Numbered from the stretch's first letter, positions 41,409-52,923 are shown. The stretch: DNA of 64,000 nucleotides from Atriophallophorus winterbourni (GCA_013407085.1 JACCGJ010019378.1:1-64000), one strand, 5' to 3'. The notes: a model not told the origin generated them from the letters alone. A program made the numbers and translations.

Positions 41409-42220
41409 GTGTGTGATGTCACCCTTGAATTCGTCGACAGCTTTGTTTACCTTGGCGGTTGTGTCGAGGACGAGATCACACAACGTGTTCGCAAAGCGGG
41501 TGTAGCGTTTGCTAAACTTCGCCATTTGTGGCGTCGACGCGATGTTTCACTCCATACTAAAGGCCGAGTGAACAACGCAGTGGTGTGTGCTACACTACTT
41601 TACGGCTGCGAAACCTGGTCTATCCGAGCGGAAGATGTCCGTCAGCTTTCTGTTTTTGACACCCGTTGCCAGCGTATGGTTGCTCGCATTCGGTGGCAGT
41701 ATCAAGTTACAAATATAGATGTCTGCAAGCGGGTGTTAGGACCAAGAGGCCACGGACTGAGAGAAATGCTGATGCTTGGGGCATGTTTTAAGAAGGCCTC
41801 ATCATCGTTTACCGTACTGTGCCTTAATCACAGAGCCTTGCAGAAGCTGTGTGCAAAGAACGGGTGGCCAGTCCATGAGGTGGCGTGTTTTGAGGAAGAA
41901 ATTCACCGTGGCGCTAGGCTCAGTGAGGCGTATTTGTTTGACTTGGTAGTGGGGTCCATAAGCCTCACCTAATAGTTGGCTGGAAACCTTGCGAGATATG
42001 GCTGCAAATCGAAGTCAGTGGATATATTATTATTATATTAAATTTGATGAATAAAAATCGCATGCAGTGAAACTACAAAAACAAGCTGCTTTTGTGCATT
42101 TGCTTTTACATATTCCGCTTTCCTGTTTTTCGTGAACTTGCTTATCTGCTTTTCCTGCTTCATATTGTCTCAGACTTGTTCTTCAATGCGATTAAGCGGT
42201 AAAGGTTCTCATGGAGTTTC
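41409..42220 (+). pseudogene. RTE-like LINE C-terminus and 3' UTR, internally rearranged
   Basis: The 187-residue frame starts like RTE ([68 protein letters not shown]) but after about 41755 (LGPRGHGLREM) it continues with about 180 bp of unrelated open sequence to 41972. The RTE end [15 protein letters not shown] resumes at 41975-42025, and the 3' UTR matches 24060-24240 inverted. It is the same family as 23990-26745. Confidence 0.78.
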
Positions 42221-42284
42221 AGGCCATTTTGAGTTTGCATTTTTCTTGAGTTCCCAATGATATTGATGAGCAATGGATTGAGAT

Positions 42285-42800
42285 ACAATTCTCCTTGAAA
42301 ATTGCCGCGTTGAATAGTTGTGGGCTAAATTCTCATGCAGTTAAATACCGTGTTTCCTTGAATTCTTTTCAACTAATGGACCAGCGTCAGTTGCTTTCAG
42401 CTGATAGCATACATGATGCGTCACCAAGACTTATTAGACTCAAAATGGTTGCCATTTTGAGGACCTACCGGGGACGTTGGTGGAGTTTTAAGGTCACGAA
42501 CATGGAACCTGTGGCGGCTTTAAGCGATTTCAGTAAGGTGTAACTGCTCATCAGAACTACTGACAGCGGGTGGTTATGTGTGAGGGGATACATGAGCCTT
42601 TCTTACCGCATGGCGCATTCAGTTGAACATTTTTGGGGACAGTTTACCTAGACTTCGGCGCCCAATCATTTTGAGGATTCGCGACACGGTACCCTATGTC
42701 GATTTTTCACGAGGTATCTACTCGGAGATCTACAATGAACTCCGAAGCTTTAGCAGACACAAGTTATCAGACTGTGATCGCCGGTGTTCGAGCGTGTGGT
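42285..42800 (+). pseudogene. RTE-like LINE internal fragment
   Basis: [32 protein letters not shown] and a degraded LRSFSRHKLS block match the linker between endonuclease and RT of the minus-strand copy (25500-26150). Several frame changes; it ends near 42800. Confidence 0.68.
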
Positions 42801-42809
42801 TCCTTGTCA

Positions 42810-43820
42810 TGCCGAGCGAGGGCGTCAACGATGCAACACGGACATCAGTAGTCGGTCGTCGCAGGGTAAGGGATCTAACGTGTGCGATATCTCTTTTTGG
42901 GAAATCACCCTCATGTAATGAAACAGACCTTTTACTGCTTGGCAAGTAAGCTTCAACGTTCGGCTTGCGCTTTCCACCTGGCAATTGTGAACTGCTCACT
43001 CTCCCGCGAAGTCAAGATAGAACTAATCGACAATCAGTCCTGAGATCATTATGTGCTGTATGTCGGAAAGGTGCATACATGTTTCCGTTTCTACGCGGTT
43101 GAATTTATGCCTTCCAATTCATGTATGCCAATTCAATGACGCTGTAGCCTTGACCTCAGGCGAAACTGATGTGTGAATCGTTACAATCAACAAACGATGG
43201 CTATCTTATTAATGCGCATTCGAGTCGAAGGCCAGCTCTGAGCAAATCGTACTGTGGACTGACATTGTATTGTTATGCACCGATTTCAGGTTGCATCTAA
43301 CTGCAAACTATAGATCGTGTGCAACTCGTACGTTTGAAAGCAGTCGAAACCATACGTATTATCACGTGGATGCTTTAGGAATAGATCTCGATTCGTCGAC
43401 CTTAACGGACCATGTTCTTGCTCCCAACCATAAAAGTAATTCTTCAAGGTGCGATTCTCTCCCATTCTGGGCCTCGTGGTTTGGTGCGCACAATCATCAA
43501 ATGGCCCGATTTGTGTGAGCAGCATTTGGTGCAACAGAATATAATTTTGATCTTCTAAAGAGTACATATTCATGATCGCTCATAAAATCTTTCGGTTCTC
43601 ACGTCATGGTGAACCTGATCCTACCGTATCTACCCACTGAGCGGAAACAGCACGAAACCGGTCTTACTATGTGATGGAGATGCATGTACATGAACATCTT
43701 TCGGGTATATTTTGCGACTACTCATGAGTAACAAGTCCTTTGAAATATTCACAACGGTCCACATTGGAAGCACTGGACTGGAGTTTCGCTCTTATTTGAG
43801 CTCATGAGCAGTGCGTATCC
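42810..43820. other. No recognised gene
   Basis: Short open frames on both strands, none with a family motif. Confidence 0.5.
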
Positions 43821-43826
43821 TGTCTC

Positions 43827-43893
43827 GGGCCTGATTCGAACCCATGATCATGACCATTGTAGTCTCACGCCTTACGGCCTGAGCTACCGTTTA
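43827..43893 (-). other. tRNA-like sequence (A and B boxes), probably a SINE head
   Basis: On minus it reads GGTAGCTCAGGCCGTAAGG (A-box-like) and, about 35 nt on, GGGTTCGAATC (B box). The acceptor stem does not pair and the T stem is poor, so it is not a functional tRNA. It may be a tRNA pseudogene or the 5' end of a tRNA-derived SINE. Confidence 0.5.
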
Positions 43894-44479
43894 AGAAGAA
43901 GAAGAAAAATGGCTTTATTCGAGTACACGAATTTTCAGCGATAACCGATCGCGATTATGTCTTCATGAGTGTTTCTCCAGACTGACACATTTGAGTAGGG
44001 TCATATGCCCGAGCAGGAGCCGGCAGCATCTGTTGTGATTGTCCAACCGATCTGATCTCCTTGTGGTCGGTTGGACGAACTCTCCAAGCATTGTAGAACA
44101 CCTTTTGTTTTTTTTTGTTTATTTCGGCGGTTTTCTTGAGAAGTGTAATGACTAGGTTGACGATATTTTGCCCGTATATGGACTTGTTTTGTGACATTCC
44201 GATTAGGGTGTCTGGATTCGATGTTGGTGAACACTCGGCAAGAAAAAAATGTTATTTTGTCGAAGCCCATGTGTTTTACCGTATCCACATATGCATTGTG
44301 TTTGTGAATTTTAAATGGTTTATCGTATCAATCTTATCCACAAATTGTTTTTCCAAAACCTGCATGAAATTGTTCGCTACCCGAGCGATGGGCATCGAGT
44401 CAATATTAGACCAGGTTTTAAATATTCCAACTTTCTCACGCTTGCAGATTTACTCGAATACCAACCTAAATTCTACAAC

Positions 44480-45100
44480 AAGTGTGTACTAAATGTACGG
44501 GAATGAAATCTGGACCATCCATGCAGAACGTGAACGAAAGATGAACGCTTTTTGTCAAAGAAGCATCCGTCGAATCTGGAATATACCGTGGATTGAAAAA
44601 AACTAACAAATGCTGCGGTGCTCTCTAAAGCTAGTCTGCAGACCATTTGCACCCTACTATGACAGCGCCGCTTGCGGTCATGTTTACAGAATAGAAGATG
44701 ATCGTATTCCAGAAGATATACTCCATGGGGAGTTGGAATGAAGAAGTTGAGCTTTGGGTAGGCCATACTTGCGGTAAAAAGTTGTCTGCAAAAGAGATTT
44801 GAAAGCTTTCGCCTGCGAGTTGGGAAAAAGTTGCTCTTGACTGATTATTCCAGACGCATTGTGTAAAGCGTCGTCTGCAAGCTGAGGAGGAGAAATTCTA
44901 TTCTCGGCTGCCGAACGTATATCACGCTGTCAGTGCAATTGCCGCCGATCGGTCGAGTACTGTGAGCGGCGTGGGAGAGATTATTCCTCATCGAATCGGA
45001 TTTTTTAGACATCTGTAAAGCTATGGAACACAAAGCCAATATGCGCTTCTGACGTACGTTCAAGGTCGACATCAACCGAAGAAGGTCAACAATCTACCTC
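44480..45100 (+). pseudogene. RTE-like C-terminal remnant
   Basis: LYGNEIWTIHAERERKMNAF and QRSIRRIWNIPW resemble the RT C-terminal domain; about 200 bp later KLSPASWEKVALD-like sequence resembles the element's last residues. Frames are broken throughout. Confidence 0.5.
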
Positions 45101-45239
45101 ATTTCCTGCCATTTAACTTCAAAATATGCGGGCTCATGAATGTGGGGAATCAAGTAGAGTTGACATGCCATATAGGTTCACATGTCCTTGGAAGGTGTAC
45201 CGTATTTTTCTGTAATGAAGTAAAAGATATACTCCAGTT

Positions 45240-45900
45240 TAAAAACCTCAATTCAAACTAACACTGCCTTTACAAAGGCAACACGTGTCCTCAATCTACT
45301 TAAACGGGTATTTGTGAAATTTTCGCCCAAGATATTCCCACAGATACATACTTGAGACCAGTCATGGAATACGGTGTGCAGTTTTAGTCTCCGCTGCTCA
45401 AGAAGGATGTTGATCTTATGCAGCGAATCTATCACCGCTCAACAAAACTAGTTCTGAGCATCCGAAACAAGCCTTATAAAGAAAAGGTAGCGCAACTGAA
45501 TCTGTGCGACTTTCCCTATCGACGAATCAGAGGAAACATTATCCTACTGTACAAAATATGCCATACCCCTAAACAACCCCTACAAGGCCAATTCCCGCGA
45601 AGGGATACCAGGAATTATCGAACACATGTATATACGCTAGTAGTACCTCATTCTCGCCTAAACTGTCGAATTTACTTTTATTCTCTCTATGTCTGTTTTA
45701 CTTGTAACCGTTTGCCTTCTACCGTCACCTACTCCGCTAGCCTGTATGAGTTTAAAACGAAATTAGACGAGTTTTTATTGAATTATCCGTTTCCCGACTA
45801 CTTATATGCCCTTTAATGTTATTGCTTATCATGTTTATACACGTACATTTTAATGTTTACTATCCTATGGTTATTGTTAAGCTTGTTGCTTTCTAGCCCT
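45240..45900 (+). pseudogene. CR1-like RT C-terminus and 3' end
   Basis: The frame 45418-45816 (MQRIYHRSTKLVLSIRNKPY, NYRTHVYTLVVPHSRLNCRI, FTCNRLPSTVTYSASLYEFK) matches 56740-56930 and 59780-60186. The upstream part (TYLRPVMEYGVQF, then a stop) is out of frame. The 3' UTR has TATCCTATGGTTATTGTTAA (45861), the terminal motif of this family. Confidence 0.82.
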
Positions 45901-45937
45901 TTAAGTTTTGTGGGTGTTCCATTTTCACTTACTTACA

Positions 45938-45970
45938 ATTTGTATTCATTATCGGTACATGAATACAAAT
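45938..45970. repeat. Perfect 12-bp hairpin after a CR1 3' end
   Basis: ATTTGTATTCAT (45938-45949) and ATGAATACAAAT (45959-45970) are exact complements with a 9-nt loop. Confidence 0.85.
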
Positions 45971-46289
45971 ACGAAAATTCTTAACGAACAGAATAGTACG
46001 ATTTTCACTGTAATTATGAGGCCATCTTCCATTGCTTGTTCTTTAAAAACCGTCGCCCAGGCTAGTTAGGCCATGTTTTGAGTCTACTGGAAGGCTGTAC
46101 TTCATTGACCTTTCCCACATGAAGTTCGAATGTTGAACCTGGCCGGTTTTACTGATAGGATTTAATATTGAACTGCTTTGTGTTGATAGTATTCGACCCA
46201 GCAGAATTATGCAGGATGAAACTATTTCCATCTACCTATTTTTTGAATGTTGAAAGATCTTTACACAAACGACGGATGTAAGGTTCTTC

Positions 46290-46705
46290 ACAAATAAAAA
46301 CAGCTGGTGTGCGTTGTAGGATAAGACGCGAACGGAAGTGGAATGCTTTCCAATAACGAAACATGTGTAGCATCTTCCACATCCTGGATGGATAGAGTAA
46401 GTGCTATGTAAATTTTATCGAAAGTGCAGGTTTCCTCTCTAAGACAAGGACGACGCTGGCTGTGTCATGTCCATAGAATTCAATATGGTTGTATTCCAGA
46501 TGTAATCTCGTGAAGCCTACGTTTTAGTTGCGATGCAATGATGTTGAAAATAATCTATGAACGTCTTCAACATTAATCTTCTCTATCGCTGGAAATACTA
46601 AACCAATTTCTCACAGCCCAAACAAACTCCAAAGTCATCCTAAGAGCTTTGGTGACTGGTAGACATCGACCTCAGGAGATCAACAACAGCGGACAAAGTG
46701 AAGTA
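46290..46705 (+). pseudogene. RTE-like C-terminal remnant
   Basis: QGRRWLCHVHRIQYGCIPDV resembles the RLRWLGHVLRM block; flanking codons are broken. Assignment is tentative. Confidence 0.4.
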
Positions 46706-47177
46706 ATAGAAGGAAATTGACTTTTCATGCATCCATTCATCTGTCCAAATGTAATTCCTATATGCCGTTATTGCTGTGTAAAACGTTATCGACTTGTTAT
46801 TCCAACTTGATCGTAAGAGTGAGTGTGACCTTCACAGTCATACCTGATTGGTTGAATTGCGTATCGTTTTTACTATTGATTATTCTTCGTGTTGCATTGT
46901 CAGCGTCTAATTCATTTAATGTGCAACAATTCTTGTTCTACCGGTACATGTGATAAAACACATTCGTGATAAGATACTGTGTAGGATTTAAAACTATTCG
47001 AAGCTAACCTCTGCTTTACTTCGGCTCCATTCAATGGAGTTTGTCATTTCTCCTTCCAACGTGTGAATTTGAGTAAAGAAAACTGACATGGTGATTGTGT
47101 CAATTTATCGTCAATAACGAAAATCGGTCCATGCCACAATTCAATCAATGATAATCTAAACAGAAAGTAGTTTTTCT
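46706..47177. other. No recognised gene; downstream region of the MFSD6-like gene
   Basis: I see no convincing polyadenylation signal or repeat match. Confidence 0.4.
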
Positions 47178-48145
47178 TCAATTTTCGTTATACTTGCTAG
47201 CAATCTTGTCAACTGTCCAGTTGAACAAAGCTGTGAACAGCGCACAAGTTACACAAAATCCTGCAACGCCGTAGAACATTTGTTTTCCCGAGAAGCGTTC
47301 CAACAGTAACCCCCACAATAGACCTCCAATACACGAACTCAGTCCAAACAGCACAGCCATTCCCAACCCTTGCATACTCGTCAGCACACATTGCTCATCT
47401 TCGTGGCCTTTCAATGCACGACTTGCCTCGGCGCATTGTGCCAAAATGGTATTGTAAGCCAACGTGAACGAAAGTCCGAACAAGGTTTCCGCACCCAGGA
47501 TGTACCAGTAATTGTTGGATGTTGCGTAGATGAGCAATCGTGTGGCCCATATCAAATGTGCTATAATCACACAAGTGGTTGAGCCCAGTTTTTCGATCAA
47601 TCGTCCAGCAAACCACAACGCAACAATCTCGCTGATCACTTGGATCGTGATCATGAGACCGAAGAAGTAATGTGGCACATCATAATCCGCAGTGAAGATG
47701 ACCACCGCGTATTCCAAAACGAACGACACCACGAGACCAAGGAACAATGCGTGGACTAACGTTTTGATCATTTTCGACGATCGCATGGCCAGACCAATAG
47801 CTTTCGCGTATGGCAGGGAATTCGTCGAAACACGTCTGGGGAACGCGAGACCGGCGAATATGCCAACGGCTGCGAAAACCGCGGCAAATATCAGTGAAGG
47901 CGTGTAGCTGACCTCCGACGAGTGTATCGTGGTGTCTTGTTGATAGATCCAAAATCCGGTTGCCAGTGCCGATACAATGTACCCGAACGAGCCGAACATT
48001 CGTGATTGACCAAACTTCGCTGCGCCCTTGTCACCCAGAATCGCGAAAGTGGCCGAGTCCATCAGATTCAGAATTGGAGCATGCGACGAACAGAGTAGAC
48101 AGCGTAGAAGAACGAGTACCATGAATAAACCGTTGGTGGCTTGTT
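47178..48145 (-). CDS. MFSD6-like last exon (most transmembrane helices)
   Basis: EQATNGLFMVLVLLRC to SKYNEN and stop. An intron of 141 bp (48146-48286, GTAATG...TTTCATTTAG) separates it from the previous exon; because 141 is divisible by three and stop-free, a naive ORF reads straight through it. Helices alternate with short loops, ending with LFNWTVDKI. No frame lesions. Confidence 0.85.
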
Positions 48146-51100
48146 CTAAATGAAAGGAAACGTGAGGTTTGTTAGTGTTTGGAGGGTGAATATAAAATGA
48201 TATTTGTTGCAGGTTTCTTAGAAAGTGGAAAATCACAACAATGGTGAAAAAATGCATTATACAAGATGTTAGCGATTTGGCATTACCTAGTTCTTTCGAG
48301 ATAACTCCGCCAAGGACGCTCCCAAGCACGGTTACAAAAGCAGGAGGGTTGAGCGTTGGGCTAGCTACCCCACTCTGTAAAAAACCTTTTAGCAACAGTA
48401 ACGCCAACAAGAATACTAACAGACAATACGGACCTGAGAGAAGATGAACCCCTTGCTGGAAGGTGTATCACGTCGGACGGCGAAAGCCAGAGCCATCTGG
48501 AAGCCCTCAGTCCGATTGCCATCGTTTCCACCAGGACCACAACTTCAATCGCCATTCCACAAGAAAGGCGACCTCAGTTCCTTCTCCAACTACCGAGGAC
48601 TAACGCTACTGCAGATGGTGTTTGCTGAACAGAATGAAAGACGCTGTTGACTCACATCTTCGTGACCAACAAGCTGGTTTCCGAAATTAGAGATCGTGCA
48701 CTGACCAGATCGCAACCTTGCGCATCATTCTAGAGCAGTCCCTGGAGTGGAAGTCTTCTCTCTATATCAGCATCATCGACTATGAGAAGGCGTTTGACAG
48801 CGTCAACAGACTGACCCTCTGGAGACTAGTGAGACACTACAGAGAACCAGAAAATGTCACCATCATCAGGATGTCATATGAAAGGATGACCTGTGGACTG
48901 ATACCTTCGAAGTGAGAACCAGAGTGAGGCAAGGTTGCTTACACTCCCCATTCCTCATCCTTCTGACCATAGACTGGATCATGAAGATATCGACAGACCA
49001 AAGGCGGAATGACTTCCAGCGGACACTTTGGAAGCAGTTGGGTGACCTCGACTTCGCCGATGCTCTGGTTCTTCTCTCTCACACCCAACAACGGATGCAA
49101 GATAAGACTAGCATCATTGAGGTAAACTCAGCTAGACTGGGCCTCAGCATCAACAGAGGGAAGAGCAAGGTGCTCAAGACCAACACATCCAACACGACAC
49201 CCATCATAGTCCAAGGCGAGGTGGACTGTTTCACCTATCTCGGCAGCATCTTGGACAAGCTTGGGGAACAGATGCAGACGTCAGAGCTCGCATCGGTAAA
49301 GCACGAGCAGCCTTCCATCAGCTGCAGAACATCTGGAGATCCAGCGAGATCAGCATTGCCCCCAAGATCAGGCTCTTCAACACCTTAGTAAAGCCAATAC
49401 TACTCTACGGCGCAAAATGTGTGGAAAAATTAATTTCAAGCAAGGCCTATTTATATGTCGCGCATAAGATCCAGAGAGCTCAGTGCTCGTATAAGTGAAC
49501 ACAAAAATCGAATCGGTAAGCAACCACGCAATTTAAGTGAACATCAATCACTGATAAGAGATTCGGCACTAGCTGAACACAGGCTGGGCATAGGGCACAG
49601 CGTTAATCTTAATAACGTCAAAGTGATAAGGCGAGGGGTAAAACCATACATGAAACGACTTTGCTCTGAAACGGTTGAGATAACAAAGGCTGGTAAGAAT
49701 GTGGTCAATAAGGTGGATGGGACTATGTCCAGAATCTGGCTTTCGGTTCTGCAGCGGATAAACATTAACCTGCGTGACCCTTAGTGTGCGCACCGATTAC
49801 GCAATCGCGCTAATCTGTCAGCAGATGTCATTCACACCTGCCAAGACTAAAACAATTAAAGGATCATACGGGTGGTGGTGAGTCAGTTGATATTGATCGC
49901 GCCTGTCTAACTTAACGAGCGCCGAACCCACCATGGCCTGTGCAGTTTCTTAGCCAGCTTATGATTGGTCAGGTGAATAAAATTTAAGCCTGATCTCTGC
50001 TCGTAGTGGCAACCTTGGTCTGACGAGTCTTCTGAGTCCGAAGCGAAACGTTACCAATAAACCGCTCTGGCCGATTCAATATAAACTTTCTTTTTTAATA
50101 ACTATAATTCACCGATCGGTCATAAACATTTTCCAACACATTGCTGGCACACGATTGAGTTCATATTTATTTTCATAATCATGCTATAATGGTTCTTCTC
50201 TTCACGAAAGGCCATACACATAGAAGTGTCACACATCCAAGCGCCATCTGCCCTCATTACACTCTTACACCTCTGAGATGTTTTACGTCCTGCATTGCAT
50301 TACATTCACGAGCACTTCGGAAATAGTCGTCAAAATTGCGACCGCGGAACGCTAGGTGTTTCTAGAACATTCTTTACCTTGTCTTCCACTCAATGAAATT
50401 CTTAGAAACAATAGAGCTCACGTGTTATTCATCACTATTTAATCCTAATTCGGGTGCGGTTTCAGGTTTACTTTTGAAATCAGAGATAATCACAAACCAA
50501 TAAGCCGTAACTTTAAGCTAACACAGTCAGGACAAATGGGGTTAAATCTAAACACGAGGCAGGAACCAACTTGGTCGGATTATGTCAATCAAGGTGCAAT
50601 TCCCGTTCGCTGTCGGAGCGAAAACTCGTTGTTTGCAGATTAGTTCCGTCGAATTCAACTGTTGCACCGGGATCATTAACTCATAGATCGGCTTGTAGAT
50701 AGCACTGGTGGACGTAATACTCTCGTTCATCAGCTGAAAATTCATCGGAAGGAGTCCCAGCCGTTCGAATTCCGAGGTTTGGCAAGACTTCAATAAAGAA
50801 GGCCAACAAGCGGACGCGAATGTTGTGTAGCTGAAAGGAGAAGAACAGACACGCTTTTTTACGACATTTCGTATTCCAGCTAATAATTAATCAATTGATA
50901 CATATGAACAAAATCAATATTATTATTGCTAATAAACTATCACACGTATCAATTGATTGGAACGTGCTTGGGCCCGGTCGTTTAGTCATAATGAAAAGAA
51001 ATTTGCATGCAATCGATAAGAGCAGTTTTTGGTTGCGTTTCACAAAAATTTCGTCAGACGAAGCATGATAGTGATTACAGGGAAGATAATTAAGCTGCGC

Positions 51101-52923
51101 TCCATCTGGCATATCTAATTGGTTTTACTACTAATTAGACTATAGTAAACCTAGGGGCTGTTAATTTATAATCTGATCCTCAGCACCCTTGAGCCTTTGT
51201 ATACCTCAAGGATAAGTTGCCATTAGAAAACTACTGGTTCAGGGATTGCTCTTGTGTGTACACAGGACATACATTCATACTAGGATTGAAGAGCGCAAGA
51301 ATCGCAAAAAATAACGTCCTCAAGGACTCAGCTTAATCGGAACATTCGTTAAACACCAGCCACAGTGTGGACGTAGATGTGTTGCGACTTGGCATTAAGC
51401 TTTATATGCAACGCCTGCATGCAGAAGCAGGGGAAATCACGAAGGCTGGTAGAAATGCAGTCAACAAGGTAGATGGAGCAGAGATCTCCATGATATGGCT
51501 TCCGACACTGCAACGGACAAATGTCATTTCAAGTTAAATGTAATATATAATAATATTTTAATACCACTCGACTTTAGTCACGTTTTTCCATACACGTTTA
51601 ATCGTGCACATGTGGGACAGTATCATTCGACCTTGACCGAGTTCACGCTGTGCTGGATACGTAGGCAAATCGATTCGTTGTTTGTTTACTTGTCGTGACA
51701 TCCGTCGGATTTCAATAGTCTGTTCACTGATGAGACCAATTAGAGGTGGGTTATTGAGTGATGTTGAATTACGTTCTCTGTTCTGACCCTTGGACTGACG
51801 AAGCTTCTGTGTCAGAGACGAAACATTACCAAGAAACTGCTCTGACCGATTGCTTTCACATTTGATTTTCATGGCATTGACCGCGTTAGTTATGCACTTT
51901 TACTATTGTGACCCACAGTGTCAATCGACCATAACCGTATTCGCTTGTGACAAATTGACCTGAATGCACAATCCTGTTAGGCATATCGACCAATCATAAA
52001 TTGATAATTTTCCCCATCTTCTATGAATTCAGAAATTCCAATGCTAAGATCATTCGTTACCGTGGGCAACAAAGTTATTATTGAGTAAAATCACATCCAC
52101 ATTATTAAAACATGCCATACAATTTTAGGGTATTCTTGGGGGGCGCATATTACGTTTAAAACGATTTACTTTGATGAATCGATTTCAACGACATAGTCTC
52201 CGAGTTGAGTGAAAGTCCCATTGTATGCATATTCCGCGCTTTTTGGAATGGCAGCGAAAAACAATGTCGAAAGGACCACCGCGAGGGAAAGACCCCCGGT
52301 AATCTGTTCGAAATTAGTTAGAAAACTTTTAGTTCAAGTTTTTATCACTCATAATATGAATGATTTGCAAAATCTGAACGCTAGGTATAAAAAAGGAAAT
52401 GCACATACATTTAAGCGTAATTTGAAAGGCATTTTGACAACTGATTTGAATAATTTTGGGACCGATCGTGTATTCATAATGCAAAGAGATCTGAGTGCAA
52501 TCGGTTAAAACAGGATTTGGGTAACGTTTCACTTCTGATACAAGCTTCGACAGACCAAGGGTGATAGTCAGGACAAGGGAACATAAGTAAATAGCATTCC
52601 AACCACCACTGGTTTAACCTTACCGATAACGAGCCTATATCAATAGTGGGGTCAATTCATGTAGGCAGAAACAGGGTCAGTAGTCGATTTGTCTAATACG
52701 TAGTGTATTCACGTCAATATGAAAAGGGTGAACATGGTCATGGTCGGTTGACACCGGGGTTCACATCTGTAAATGTATAGAATCTATGTGATTAGGATTA
52801 AAAAACAAACATACTTTACAGGCTTGAAATGCATTAGTGGGAGAGTGCCAATTATCCATGATTCTCATAACGCCACTGTTCTTACCAACACAAAGCAGGG
52901 AGCGCCGAAAAGACCGACGACAA
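47178..52923 (-). CDS. MFSD6-like major facilitator transporter, 3' exons
   Basis: Exons on minus, 5' to 3': 52886-52923 (38-bp micro-exon), 52170-52303, about 50551-50830, 48287-48373, 47178-48145. Phases of the first two junctions agree. The first two give a membrane helix (LFGAPCFVLITGGLSLAVV...). Exon three is an extracellular loop with four cysteines and N-glycosylation sites (NES, NST, NGNC). The last exon holds NGLFMVLVLLRCLL, LMDSATFAILGDKG, QSRMFGSFGYIVSALATGF and about eight more helices, matching the MFSD6 pattern D-T-(x)-LG...R-(x)-GS-(x)-G. It is a membrane protein of unknown substrate. The N-terminal exons lie beyond 52923 or outside the window. The exon 50551-50830 donor (GTTTAG) is weak. 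Confidence 0.75.
48450..49425 (+). pseudogene. RTE-like RT (second RTE lineage) inserted in the MFSD6-like gene
   Basis: FHKKGDLSSFSNYRGLTLLQ, RSCTDQIATLRIILEQS, IDYEKAFDSVNRLTLW, VRQGCLHSPFLILLTIDW, LDFADALVLL (the catalytic DD is changed to DA), RLGLSINRGKSKVLK, CFTYLGSILD, then a frameshift and KPILLYGA. It differs from the other RTE-like copies in the window and resembles the widespread invertebrate and fish RTE type. It is 5'- and 3'-truncated and dead. Confidence 0.85.
49436..49784 (+). pseudogene. Penelope-like element GIY-YIG endonuclease remnant (best copy)
   Basis: About 110 residues: RSRELSARISEHKNRIGK, SALAEHRLGIGHSVNLNNVK, VIRRGVKPYMKRLCSETVEI, NVVNKVDGTMSRIWLSVL. Arg and Glu-His in R-x3-H-type context, the later Glu and the Asn of NKVDG fit the GIY-YIG domain that Penelope-like RTs carry at the C-terminus. 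It follows the RTE fragment without a gap. A hammerhead motif lies 230 bp downstream. Confidence 0.78.
50013..50060 (+). ncRNA. Hammerhead ribozyme motif with intact core, Penelope-associated
   Basis: Stem I TTGGT (50015-50019) and ACCAA (50053-50057) pair exactly. Core CTGACGA (50020-50026), stem II CTTC/GAAG with a 7-nt loop, GAAA (50045-50048), minimal palindromic stem III ACGT, cleavage expected after T50052. The same downstream sequence, CCGATTG, follows as in the other copies. Confidence 0.75.
50090..50547. other. MFSD6-like intron, no recognised feature
   Basis: Nothing beyond the end of the Penelope-like sequence at about 50090. Confidence 0.4.
50880..51115 (-). repeat. Penelope-like terminal repeat piece with degenerate hammerhead
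   Basis: On minus: TCGTCTGACGAA, a stem II shortened to nine bases, GAAACGCAACCAAAAAC, then CTGCTCTTATCGATTGCATG. The core is there (51051-51057 and 51038-51041), but stem II is nearly lost. It faces the plus-strand element at 51270-51990. Confidence 0.6.
51364..51537 (+). pseudogene. Penelope-like element GIY-YIG C-terminal remnant
   Basis: Fifty-seven residues: [54 protein letters not shown]. Upstream (from 51270) out-of-frame codons match RISEHKN and LSEH pieces. It aligns with 35681-35848 and 49600-49784. Confidence 0.75.
51788..51833 (+). ncRNA. Hammerhead ribozyme motif, Penelope-associated
   Basis: Core CTGACGA (51795-51801), stem II around TTCTG-TGT-CAGA, GAAA (51820-51823), stem I CTTGG/CCAAG. 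Stem III is ACAT in place of ACGT, so its self-complementarity is reduced. It lies 250 bp after the GIY-YIG remnant. A repeat-like sequence (51860-51990) follows that also occurs at 35910-36050. Confidence 0.72.
52320..52770 (-). repeat. Penelope-like terminal repeat with mutated hammerhead (52517-52562)
   Basis: On minus the part near 52690-52770 matches the repeat sequence at 35960-36060 (TGACCTTGACCGTGTTCAC type). The hammerhead reads CTTGGTCTGTCGAAGC...GAAACGTTACCC; the core has CUGUCGA, a changed invariant A. Downstream CCGATTGCACTCAGATCTC matches the other copies. It lies just 5' of (on minus, before) the MFSD6-like exon at 52170-52303. Confidence 0.65.

Noticed and set aside
41409..41972. 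187-codon ORF as a host gene
   Set aside because: Its first two thirds are clearly the C-terminal domain of an RTE-type RT.
47209..47952. Several short ORFs on both strands
   Set aside because: They are shadows of the MFSD6-like exon.
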